This document shows positions 1 through 9,169 of a stretch of 64,000 nucleotides of DNA, piece by piece. Every line of letters begins with the position of its first letter. The first letter of the stretch is position 1. This stretch comes from Euclidia mi (Eukaryota; Arthropoda; Insecta; Lepidoptera; Erebidae), in the NCBI GenBank assembly GCA_944739405.2, contig OX123186.2, positions 40,719,551 through 40,783,550 of the forward strand, given 5' to 3'. Below the pieces are notes generated by a model. That model saw nothing but the letters and a program-made list of their open reading frames with translations, searched no databases and was not told the origin of the DNA. Both the position numbers and the translations under genes were made by a program.

Positions 1-35
1 GATAGAGTGCCCCACCTATTTACTGGTGGTATAGC

Positions 36-41
36 TTTAAT
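36..41 (-). terminator. Possible ATTAAA polyadenylation signal
   Basis: ATTAAA on the minus strand lies about 27 nt after the TAG at 68, as expected for the 3' UTR of the minus-strand gene. It is a variant signal and the window ends soon after, so this is tentative. Confidence 0.3.
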
Positions 42-67
42 TTCATCACAATTATACACCTTTACTT

Positions 68-1189
68 CTATATAATAGGGTCCTTCTTTGGTTTGGAAAT
101 TTTCCGGGCATAACATTTTTCGACCCGTTTAGTGTAGTACGAATAAAGAGGAGCCGGTTCTTTACCCGTCGACGAAGATGCTTTCATAGATGTATCTTCC
201 GCCTCGCTTTCACTACCGAAGAGATCATTTGCCGTTAACTTATTGTCAGCTAAAGCAACTGGGTTTATTCGAGGCTTCTTAGTCACATGTGCTTTAGATC
301 CCTCAGCTGGTTTGGACCGCTTGCTTGCAGCCGGCTTTGGGGGCGATTTCTGCTGCCTCGGCTGCTTTTCAACATCCGAGTCTTCTTCGGATGAGAACAA
401 TTGAGGCATTGACTCGGACCTGGAATAATAAATTAAATTGGAATTAATATTCCATCAAAGATTTACTTACGTATCTTGCTTAATCTGGAAATTCAATCAT
501 CGTACATGATGGTATGAATACTGAGAGATGAATGAATGAGACCTATAATAATAATATTCTACCACATACACACAATACCATCTAACCTAAACTAAGCAAA
601 GCTTGTACTAAACAATGCATAAACATACATATGTATATACTTTTTGTAAATACATACATATTATACAAAATGTATAAATACATACATACATCCATGTGCA
701 TGCACACAAATGTTTGACTTGTGTAGGAATCGAACCCGCGACTTCAGGCGTGGCAGTCGGTTACACTACGCCATCGAGGCCGATACCTATGATTCTTAAT
801 CATTTAACTAATATAATGATTGAGAATTATAGTTATATGCATGCACACAAATATTTGACTTGTGCGGGAATCGAACCCGTGACCACATGCGTGGCTGTCG
901 GTTACACTGAACATTACATCATCGAGGCTGACACATATGATTCTTAATCATTTAACTGATATAAAGGTTGTTCTCATTCTTTTACTATTCCAATCGCTTG
1001 AATGAACGAGCGATCAAATCATTTGAATGACTAATCATTCAAACGATTGCAAGATTAAATTATTAATAAAAGGTGAGAGAGAATAATATAAAAAAAATGG
1101 TTTACTTACATCTTAGTTCTGGTTGAAGCGTTGCTATCTAGGTGAAGATCCTTTCCCTCGTGGAGAGCTGTTTGTGAATTAGGCAACAT
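68..1189 (-). CDS. Two-exon host gene, small Ser/Glu/Lys-rich protein of unknown function
   Basis: The minus-strand CDS is join(1189..1110, 419..68). Exon 1 starts at ATG 1189 and encodes MLPNSQTALHEGKDLHLDSN and a few more residues. It ends in AT followed by a consensus donor GTAAGT (1109-1104). Exon 2 begins at 419 after a TTATTATTCCAG acceptor, and the phase fits: AT joined to G gives an in-frame ATG followed by SESMPQLF. Total 432 nt, 143 residues plus TAG. The protein is low complexity: an acidic N-terminal block (LFSSEEDSDVEK), a basic Lys/Pro/Ser middle with a KKPR nuclear-signal-like stretch, a second acidic block (DLFGSESEAED) and a basic C-terminus with YYTKRVEKCYARK. No catalytic domain is visible; a nuclear, disordered protein is an inference. 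Translation could start at the junction ATG instead, with exon 1 mostly 5' UTR. The 690-nt intron carries a duplicated tRNA-like repeat. I do not recognise the family. Confidence 0.6.
691..968 (-). repeat. Tandemly duplicated tRNA-like SINE fragment in an intron
   Basis: Two diverged copies offset by 141 bp each run from a GCATGCACACAAAT block through a reverse-complement B box (GGAATCGAACCCG) to GATTCTTAATCATTTAACT. On the minus strand each resembles a tRNA-derived head with A-box-like TGGCGTAGTGT and B-box GGGTTCGATTCC. The copies differ at many positions, so the duplication is old. Anticodon-arm geometry is not preserved, so this is not called as a tRNA gene. Confidence 0.6.
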
Positions 1190-2115
1190 CGATACGCTTT
1201 ATATACACCCAATCCAGACGATATTCCTCCAAATATGTCCTTAATTTGCTTAAAGTGCAAAATAAGATACCTATCCTATTTAATGTTTTAAAATCATACA
1301 ACCCGAATACTATGTCTTCGCTTATGATAAATACTTACCGAACACATGTTTTTGTTCATATAAAATCTGTTCCGAACATACAGACAATCCGATACTAAAA
1401 CAATATAGTGACTTACAAATATAAAAACATGGTTGTAGAGCTCAGTCAGCACTTTGTCTAAATAAGTACCTATCATTAGGATGATGATACACTGTTACTC
1501 ATGTTGTATTCTGAATGGTGTATACACTCCCTTTAAACTTTAAGTGGAGCGTACTTTTTTAATACCATAGATGTACTTGTAAATTATATGTATAAACAAG
1601 AGAACACTTAATTTCCACTAATGAGACGTCTATTCTGACTACACAAATAACACGGGTTTGCTCGTACTAAATATATGCATAATCTGCATAAATCTTTTAT
1701 AGCACATGTAACAACGCAATAATGAATTCAACGATATCTAGTTCTTGAAAGACAGGACATTGCTATGATTGAACATCTTTAATAAAAAAGTATAACTTTT
1801 TCTTAAAACCATTAACTCTTTTTACGTAGTCGGGTAAAACAGCAACGGACATAAAATATGATGATAGTATTACAATACAATGACATACGTTTGGAATCAA
1901 ATATCTGTAAACCTCTGAGTCTCATTGGGGATATGATACACTGTTGTTACTTGGATAGTAAATAAATATAATTTTATAATAAAAATATATGAGTAGTATG
2001 CTACATTATGAACAGTAGGTTTAAACATTTAATTTTAGATATATACTAATTGATTTCTATGGATTTTCCCGTGTTAAGTATTTATTATAGGTATGTTAGT
2101 ATAAGGAATTAGCAA
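1190..2115. other. AT-rich spacer between divergent genes, no gene seen
   Basis: It separates exon 1 of the minus-strand gene from the SINE upstream of the plus-strand gene. Reading frames are short and show no domain or codon pattern. A regulatory role is possible because the two host genes diverge across it, but I see no specific element. Confidence 0.5.
1198..1205 (-). promoter_or_regulatory. TATATAAA motif just upstream of exon 1
   Basis: A TATATAAA reads on the minus strand about 9 nt before the ATG at 1189. If it were a true TATA box, transcription would start inside exon 1, downstream of that ATG, and the junction ATG would be the real start codon. In AT-rich DNA it may be chance. Confidence 0.25.
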
Positions 2116-2537
2116 AAAATCAAATTTACAATCATCATCATCATCATCATCCTCCGAGCGTTATCCCGATTGCATCCAGGACTTACGCCTTGGAGCCCGG
2201 GGTCCGCTTTCTAGTCTAACCAGATTTGACTGAACATTCGTTTTTCCACAGAGCGACTGCCGTCTGACCTCCGCAACCCGAAGGGACAGCCATATTCTGT
2301 GGTTTAGACTAGATGTATGAGGGTACTGAATACTGATGCCTCTAACGACTGTCAAAGATGTTCTGATGACAGCCGGGGCCGACGGCTTAACGTGCTCCCC
2401 GAGGCACGGGGGTGTGACTTTTTGTGGCCGGTCACCAATCTATAAACCAGACGGTGACGAACGCGCTTAACCTCGCGAATCACTTGATTCGAGCGGTCGC
2501 CACTTTGCCACGGGCCCCTCAAAATCAAATTTACAAT
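2116..2537 (-). mobile_element. SINE (family B) with (GAT)n tail and 17-bp target-site duplication
   Basis: The element body is 2133-2520. It is flanked by perfect 17-bp direct repeats AAAATCAAATTTACAAT at 2116-2132 and 2521-2537. On the minus strand it starts GC-rich (GGGGCCCGTGGCAAAGTGGC), contains the family blocks CGGCTTAACGTGCTC (read on plus) and TAGTCTAACC, and ends in a (GAT)n tail (2133-2150 on plus as CATCATCAT). Related copies lie at 20118-20662, 45606-45985 and 59146-59272. The head of this copy differs from the tRNA head of the 45.6-kb copy, so subfamilies or a composite origin are likely. Confidence 0.8.
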
Positions 2538-2805
2538 GAACAAACATATCTTCACATTTCATGATATTATGTTACACCTGATCTTATATTACATATGAAT
2601 ATTCATTTTACAATACAAAATGATTGTTATATAAGATAGAGAAAAAAATGAAATAAAATTATTTAACTTTCTGACTTCTTTTGACGTGCACCTGTGAAAT
2701 ACTATAATGTCGGTCAGTATATTAACTATATATTATTTGTTTTTTTTAGTAATTTCATAGGATTAATTAATATAGTGGTCTGTAAACTAAATATAAACGA
2801 ATAAT

Positions 2806-3153
2806 ATGTTTCAGCTACCCACTTGGACTTACTCACCGGTTTCACCTCCGCTGATGATAGACCCTGATGTGGTGCAAAATGTCGTTGATTATTTGGATGA
2901 GGAAGAACGGACGAACAATGCGGATAGCAGACAGTTGTTGAATTTTTATAAAACTGTTTCAAAGGGCTCGAAAGTAATTCGGGTCGAGGTTTATAATGCA
3001 AACCAGTTTGAAAGCATTGAATCATCCGTCTGTCGGTGCAGTGCTGAGATATGTTTTCAGCATATTGTAAAAGACATTTACACTGATAGCATCTACTTGC
3101 GAGTTAAAGATATGTTACATTACTTGAACAATACGTTTTATCAGTCTTTGTAA
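2806..3153 (+). CDS. Short host gene or terminal exon, unrecognised
   Basis: A 115-codon frame from ATG 2806 to TAA with balanced codon use unlike the surrounding AT-rich DNA. The product, about 13 kDa, has an acidic patch (YLDEEERTNNADSRQLL), a basic-aromatic segment (NFYKTVSKGSKVIRVEVY) and a Cys pair (CRCSAEIC) before a C-terminal stretch likely to be helical (KDMLHYLNNTFYQSL). No signal peptide or membrane segment is seen. The first nine bases, ATGTTTCAG, also form a good splice acceptor (ATGTTTCAG followed by CTACCC), and an in-frame stop lies just upstream. The frame may therefore be a terminal exon starting at 2815 with an upstream exon I could not place. An AATAAA follows 15 nt after the stop. 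The neighbouring gene diverges on the other strand. I do not recognise the family. Confidence 0.55.
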   Translation: MFQLPTWTYSPVSPPLMIDPDVVQNVVDYLDEEERTNNADSRQLLNFYKTVSKGSKVIRVEVYNANQFESIESSVCRCSAEICFQHIVKDIYTDSIYLRVKDMLHYLNNTFYQSL

Positions 3154-3168
3154 AATTAAATTATTGTC

Positions 3169-3174
3169 AATAAA
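3169..3174 (+). terminator. Canonical AATAAA polyadenylation signal
   Basis: AATAAA lies 15 nt after the TAA at 3153 and is followed by a GT-rich stretch (CACTTGTTATGTTG). It supports the preceding frame being the 3' end of a transcribed gene. Confidence 0.6.
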
Positions 3175-3481
3175 CACTTGTTATGTTGCCAATGAATTGT
3201 AGTTTTATTTAAGAAAATGAAAACTTGAAACATAAATAGATACCTATATCTTAAATAGTGTATTAAGAGAAACAATTATAAATAGCACGTGTAACAATCT
3301 GCGTCCCTCAGTGATGAGATCATTGTTGCATTGTACGGGTCAGATATCAATGTTCATTCGATGTTTATCATGTTTTCAAATACTCAGAACTAGATGCATT
3401 AATCATTTAATTTCATGGACAGAAAAATGATTAATTGTTAGAAATTATTATGTTGCTGTGAATGTAAAGAATGAAATTAAT

Positions 3482-3532
3482 TGTAAAAATGGGGGATCCT
3501 GGATCTTTTGATCCACGTCCCCCATTTTTACA
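3482..3532. repeat. Near-perfect hairpin, 22-23-bp arms
   Basis: The arms at 3482-3505 and 3510-3532 pair over TGTAAAAATGGGGGA and TGGATC with a small internal mismatch around a TTTT loop. It ends 4 nt before the LTR-like segment at 3537. The other 300 bases from 3175 hold nothing recognisable. Confidence 0.7.
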
Positions 3533-3536
3533 CTAC

Positions 3537-4153
3537 TGTTATACAGTTCATGCAATAAATTACAGTAAAGTGAATAACAGACACTCACCGGACTTTTAGC
3601 TGCGTCGCTGCCAAACTTACCCCTTGCCCTGTGCTGATCACCTTCTCTTGAACCCGCTCGCCTTGTCCTTCGATATCACTAAGCACTAATTATCGACCAA
3701 CACCGAACCTCTTTCGCGCTAGGCCAAGTCCGATCTCTCTCGCGCCATAAGACCGACTCTCCCACGATACACCACTCTTTCCGTATTTCCTAAACTACCA
3801 CGCTACGCGTTCCCGAGATCTGCCCTCTTCCGCGTCCTAAGACTGACTGTCCCCGTCAAACACCACCACTACCACGTCACGCTGTCGTGGGACCCGACTA
3901 GCTCCGCCTTCTAAGACCCGACCGTCCAGTCAAACACAACCAACGCAACGCCTCTCGAATCCTTGCTACCTGACAAGGTCCGTTTCTTATCGTTGATCCC
4001 TTTTTGTATGATTCTCAACTACACCGCATGTGAACACTACAGTGCCAATATTTTCTCATATTTCATGGCTATTTTTTTACTTATATGCCTGTCACATAAC
4101 TCTTATAAATTTGTCAAACTCTTGGGATTTATGAGTTTACTAATTGCATAACA
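3537..4153 (+). mobile_element. Long terminal repeat of a truncated LTR retrotransposon
   Basis: The 617-bp segment starts TGTTAT and ends ATAACA, a 6-bp terminal inverted repeat with the TG...CA boundaries of LTRs. Its first half is unusually C-rich on the plus strand; its 3' part is AT-rich with a TATAAA. It is followed directly by a primer-binding-site-like sequence. No second LTR, gag or pol was seen downstream, so the element is truncated. The superfamily is not determined. Confidence 0.5.
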
Positions 4154-4172
4154 TTGGCGCCAGCGTAGCGAT
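4154..4172 (+). other. Primer-binding-site-like sequence after the LTR
   Basis: TTGGCGCCAGCGTAGCGAT follows the LTR end immediately. The TGGCGCC start is typical of LTR-element PBSs complementary to tRNA 3' ends. The tRNA species is not assigned. Confidence 0.45.
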
Positions 4173-4333
4173 AAGACAAACACATGTGGAAACAAGTATG
4201 CGACCTAAGGACTATATATTATTATTTAATTTGGTGTAGCGAGTAACACCATTACACTATTCTAACGCTACGTAACATTAATTACGACGGGCTTGTATTG
4301 ATAGTTAATTTTGCAACCACCCAAAGTGACCCT

Positions 4334-5231
4334 AAAGAACAATGCCCATTTTTCTTAGAGACGCCGGCCCAGGTGTGAACCGTCAAAAATCGTAGTAGTT
4401 TTTATTGCATTTGACAAAAGAGTGTTAAACTAGAGTTTTGAGATTGATTAGATGTCGGCCACATCCATAGTTTTATTACAAGAAGTACTTTTTTTAGCTC
4501 AAAAAGCATTAGGTGAGTACGTACTTTTATTAGGATAGTTACAGTATTTCGTAGTTTTGAGTAGAAAGGAATGAGTTAATCATTTGGTAAGGGTAGAAAT
4601 CCGAAAGAAAAAGCCAGAAGTCGTAAAAGATCCATAAACATTCACAATGCGCACGAGCAAAAAAAATAACAAACAAAATAAATTGAATATGACATTATTG
4701 ACATTAACTAAGAGTGAAAAAGGTGTTGCCATTTTACAGTTGTGAAATGATAATATTTATTAATCGATATAGATTTGGGTCATCATAGTTTATAATATAT
4801 CTATATATTTGATTCCAAACAGAACTTTTTTTTAGTTAATCGCATATATTCCTCAAAAATACACAAAATAAAAATGTTTAAGGATCAAATAAAGATTTGC
4901 TAGGCACTAACATTTTGAGTAGATAAAATGTGAAATCGATTTATATAATCGATTTAATATTTTGAATTCCTTACTGGCAATTTCTGATCTATTAGGTCTG
5001 ACTATGATTTTAGGATTTTAGGTAGCTACAGTAAATAGCCAACACGTAGTTGGCTATTTAGACGTTAACACGTCTTTTTAAACATATTTATTGATTATGT
5101 TTCTCGGCACACCTTCAGTAATGCCTATAAATTAAGTTATAAATAAAAAGGATTATTCAACAACAAATTGAAACTCTATTGTGCTGTTCATGAGTTCGAA
5201 ACTGGGCCAGAAATGGGCATTGTTCTTTCCA
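4334..5231. repeat. Region bounded by an 18-bp inverted repeat
   Basis: AAAGAACAATGCCCATTT near 4336 recurs inverted near 5200-5225, with further inner similarity (GGCCCAG). The roughly 0.86-kb interior is AT-rich and codes for nothing evident. It could be a non-autonomous DNA element or two independent insertions; no target-site duplication was identified. Confidence 0.4.
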
Positions 5232-5277
5232 CATATGTACACAGTAAAGTCCATACATCTTTGTGTAATTAATTTAG

Positions 5278-5347
5278 ATCACTCCACATCGCCGCGGCGC
5301 CGTAAGGAAGTACTGGAGGCATTTGAAAGGCACTTAATCAAACGCAC
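5278..5347 (+). CDS. Candidate 70-nt internal coding exon of an unseen gene
   Basis: A GC-richer island begins after a plausible acceptor (TTTGTGTAATTAATTTAG) and ends at a consensus donor, CGCAC followed by GTAAGTAC. Only one of the three frames is open across it, reading HSTSPRRRKEVLEAFERHLI then KRT. The charged, helix-prone composition looks like real protein. The exon starts with two bases of a split codon and ends with two, so its flanking introns would be phase 1 and phase 2. No partner exon was found in the window; adjacent exons could lie outside or across large introns. The host gene is not identified and chance cannot be excluded. Confidence 0.35.
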
Positions 5348-5409
5348 GTAAGTACACACGCCGCTAATCACATTAATTAATGAATTTCCTCACAACCTTC
5401 CTCGGAATA

Positions 5410-5621
5410 TCTTATACTAATATATAAAGCTAGAGAGTTTGTTTGTTTGTTTGGTTGAACGCGCTAATCTCAGAAACTAGTGGTCCGATTTGAAAAATTA
5501 TTTCTGTGTTAGATAGCCCATTTATCGAGGAAGGCTATAGGCTATATAACATCACGCTATGAGTGACGGGGGCAGAGCAGTAGCCTTAAATAACGCGGGT
5601 GTAACCACGGGCATCCTCTAG
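5410..5621 (+). mobile_element. Non-autonomous Helitron-like element
   Basis: It starts TCTTATACTAATATATAAAG after an A and ends GCATCCTCTAG before a T, the insertion pattern of Helitrons (5' TC, 3' CTAG, host A/T). A decayed GC-rich hairpin (CGCGGGTGTAACCACGGGC) precedes the 3' end. The internal blocks TGGTCCGATTT and GTTAGATAGCCCATTTATCG recur in the copy at 18700. No Rep/helicase coding sequence, as expected for a non-autonomous copy. Confidence 0.7.
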
Positions 5622-6600
5622 TATAATGTAATATCTCAGACGAGTTGAGAGATTTTTGATGTTATGTCATGAGATATTTTTGTATAATGCCTGTACCATA
5701 AAAAATGTGTGATAGTAAAATTATTACATGTGCCTGCAGAGCCTGATTTGCTTTAATAAGTGTTAAAACCAGTTTTAAAGATTTAAGAATGGTTGCACAC
5801 AAAATGGCAATATTAACGCCTATAGCATTCTCTAGCGTTCATACAAAGGTGATGCAAAGATAATAGTTATTAAATACTTTTATTAAAATATAGTGTAAGC
5901 CGTGTAGGGTCAAGTGTTTTATATATTAACTTAGACCAGTGCCAAGATCTTTGAGAGTCTTCACTTCCCACTTTAATAGTCAAAGGTTTTTTTGAAATTT
6001 AGAACCTATTCTTTATGTACCATTGGAGGCCCGGAATAGCGAGTTTTTGTGACCATCGTTCCTCTACAAACCAGATAGAGATTGAAGTGATTAACTACAC
6101 AAACCGAGAGATCTGTAAATAATACTAATCTGTCAATAATAACTTATTTCGCCACAACTTCTACCAAATAATCCTAGGAAATAATCTCACAAAATTTATC
6201 TCTACAATTTGAATTTGATGTCTGTTCTCAAACCTTCAATTCACTTTATACTTATACGTGCGAGTGTGCTATACAGGGACGCAATATAGCAACAATGTCG
6301 AAACATTTTATGACGTAATCATGTGTATGCCGGGTCTCGCAAACGCGGCCTGCAATAAGCGTGTAACTACACACAAGGTACAGGCATCGCGGTAATTGTG
6401 GCACATGTTACAATGAATCGGGAATAGCATATAAGCATAATTGATGTCTTTAGTGCCAGGAAATTCTTTAAGTGATAATAACTAACACGGGTTATATTGG
6501 ATAAAGCCGTGTACGCCAATAGATACACGTGTGTAACAAAACCTACACGACATAGAAAAAGGCTGGTCTCAAGGTAGTAGAGCCTTGCTGATTTCAGCAT
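5622..6600. other. AT-rich spacer, nothing recognised
   Basis: Short frames only. The longest (6367-6600, minus) has no domain-like composition and is judged spurious. Confidence 0.5.
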
Positions 6601-6765
6601 GAATGGGCCGGCTCGACCGGGGAAGTACTACCCTCTCACAGAAAATCGACGTGAAGTAACAGTACCTAAAGTTTATTTACTCATGTGCCTAAACTGTTGC
6701 GTTTCGTTCGGTGAGTGAGAGTGCCGGAGGCCCTCTCCCCTGAAATGAAATGAAATTAAAAGTTT
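6601..6765 (+). repeat. Lepidopteran interspersed repeat fragment
   Basis: ATGGGCCGGCTCGACCGGGG, CCTCTCACAGAAAA and GCCGGAGGCCCTCTCCCCTG are blocks of a repeat common in moth genomes. It ends in the short tandem tail TGAAATGAAATGAAAT. Its clade is uncertain. Confidence 0.5.
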
Positions 6766-6979
6766 ATGAAATGTTTATTTCGCTTGCTGTATCGTAGATT
6801 ACAGTTGTAATGTATTAGGGTTAGCACATCACATACTGCGTCGGAAAAGGTGTCCGACATGCAAAATATTTATTACATGTAATATTGAAGACAATTCATG
6901 CTTAATTTATAGAATTTTCATTATTAATTTTACCAAACATTACCAATAAATATACATTCATGTCATAAAGAATACATTC

Positions 6980-8860
6980 ATGTCATAAGGAATTCATTCA
7001 TATTATAAAAACACTTATCTACCAGCCACTTATAAAGTTTTGTCTTAAACTGTCTTAACGGTAACTCTCTTACACTTCTATGCAGATTATTATAATTTTT
7101 ATTGTCATAATGTAACAATTTTTATGCAGAGAGCAGTTTTTCGGCTAGGTATTATTAATCTTGTTCGATCTCGATTTTTTATTTTAGAGTTAAATTTGTC
7201 ATTAAATGTTTTAAATAATGGACCATGTTCCTTAACAAAACAACCAGCTTGAAAAATGTACATAGACGTCAGGGTTAACATATTAAATCTTTTAAACAGA
7301 GGTTTACATGATGTGAGCGGACCTACTCCACAGATTGCTCGTAAGCATTTTTTTGAACAATAAAATATGCTCTATTTACATCGGTTGAGTTACCCTATAG
7401 AAGTAGCCCATGCCTCAAAACAGAGGCCACATAACCATGATATGCTGTCATAGCTGTCTTTTGTCCTGATGTATATCTTAACCTTTTTATAGCAAAAACA
7501 AACTGATTAAATTTTTTACATATTTTATCGATATGTGCTTTCCAATTACAATGGTTATCAATAGTAATGCCTAAAAATATTGCATCATTTACAGATTCTA
7601 TAATTTCATTTCGACATGTCAGTTTATAACTAATATTATTTTTATTATTGTAATTAGCAAATGTAATATACTTTGCCTTTGATATATTAGCAAATAGATT
7701 GTTATTTTCTAGCCATTGTAGTACTGATTCAATTTCATTATTAAGTATATTCTCGTAAATCTCCTTTTTATCTTCGTGTGCTATTATGATTGAGATGTCA
7801 TCAGCAAACAAAACGCATTGATGCGTAGTAATGGATGGCAAATCGTTAATATAAAGTAAAAAAAGTAATGGTCCTAATATGCTTCCTTGAGGCACGCCGA
7901 ACTTATTAAATAGACAATTGGATTTATATGTAGTACATTCATGTGCATCATTTAAGCTTTTGATTTCAACATACTGCTTTCGATTTTTTAAATAACTTTC
8001 TAACCAATTTAAGGCTGGACCTCTGATATTTTTTTAAAAGCAACTTATAGTCCACAAGATCAAAGGCCTTGGTCATATCGAAAAAAACTACAGTTACAGG
8101 CACCCGTTTATCAATAAAATCTAACACGTTTTGAACTAGTTTAAAAGCCGCCAAGGTACTGGACTTTTTCTTTAAAAAACCGTTTTGTTCTTCTTTAATT
8201 AAGTTGATTTTTTCCAGAAAATTGCTTATTCGTTTATGCATAGTTTTCGCAAATACTTTACCAAATATTGGGATAAGTGTGATGGCCTATAGTTATTCAC
8301 ATCAAGTTTACTTTTCTTTTTGTGTAACGGTTTAACTAAAGATAATTTAAGTCTACTCGAATAAAATCCTTCGGTAAGCGACAGGTTTAGCAGATATCTT
8401 AGTACAGGAGCAATAATGGGTATGCACTGTTTTAATACAAGCGTTGAAACACCATCAAAACCAGTCGATTTTGTATTGTTCAGAAACAAAACAATTTTTA
8501 TCACTTCCATGTCTGTCACCGGTGTTAAAAATAAACTACAGCTAATGTTTTGATTTATAACATAGTTATTGCTATTTGACTGTATCTGATTTTATTTGTC
8601 GAGTCTATAAAGAAGTTGTTAAAAGTATTGGCTACATCTTGTGGTTTCTTAACTATACGACCGTTGTTCTCGATTGCATCTATATTATCATGATATGTCA
8701 CGCAGTCAACCTTGTTTTTGATGACATCCCATATTGCTTTACATTTATTTTTTGCCTTACTGATAAATTTATAATTAATATTAGTCTTCATTTTATTAAT
8801 ACATTTTTTTAACACTGCACTGTATTTTTGATATTTCAGCTTATTTTCTATCGTTTTTTT
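6980..8860 (-). pseudogene. LINE 1 ORF2, reverse transcriptase and C-terminal part
   Basis: Fragments in several frames read in order: a linker (CKAIWDVIKNK), KSTGFDGVS and NNYRP (fingers), FFDMTKAFDLVDY (motif A, with the catalytic Asp of FFDMTKAFD), PQGSILGPLLFLLYINDLP (motif B), CVLFADDIS (motif C, both Asp present), then thumb and C-terminal sequence (GITIDNHCNWKAHIDK, KKCLRAICGVGP, LPLRQFKTKLYKW). Frame changes lie near 8240 and 7950 and stops follow 7395. The open frame continues upstream of 8815 to about 8860, where the poly-T of LINE 2 begins. It resembles the 3' LINE fragment at 21372. Confidence 0.8.
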
Positions 8861-9169
8861 TTTATTTATTTATTTATTTGACTTCTTGCACAAAACAATA
8901 TAATTTGTACAAAGGCGGACTTAATGCCCAAGGCATTCTCTACCAGCCAACCTTTGGGTGGTGCAGAGACGAATCAAGGTGGGTGCTAAAACTGCATGTA
9001 AACTACTAATCAAGATACATAAAATATTATGTATAAATATACATATATACATATAATTTGAACTTATAAAATAAATATAGTACATACCTACAATACATAA
9101 ATACATATTTATATTCCTACTTATATACATATGATAAACATACACATAAATATACTAGGAAGATTATTC

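Noticed and set aside
2726..3025. 99-codon minus-strand ORF
   Set aside because: It is antisense to the better supported plus-strand frame at 2806-3153, which has a polyadenylation signal and balanced codons.
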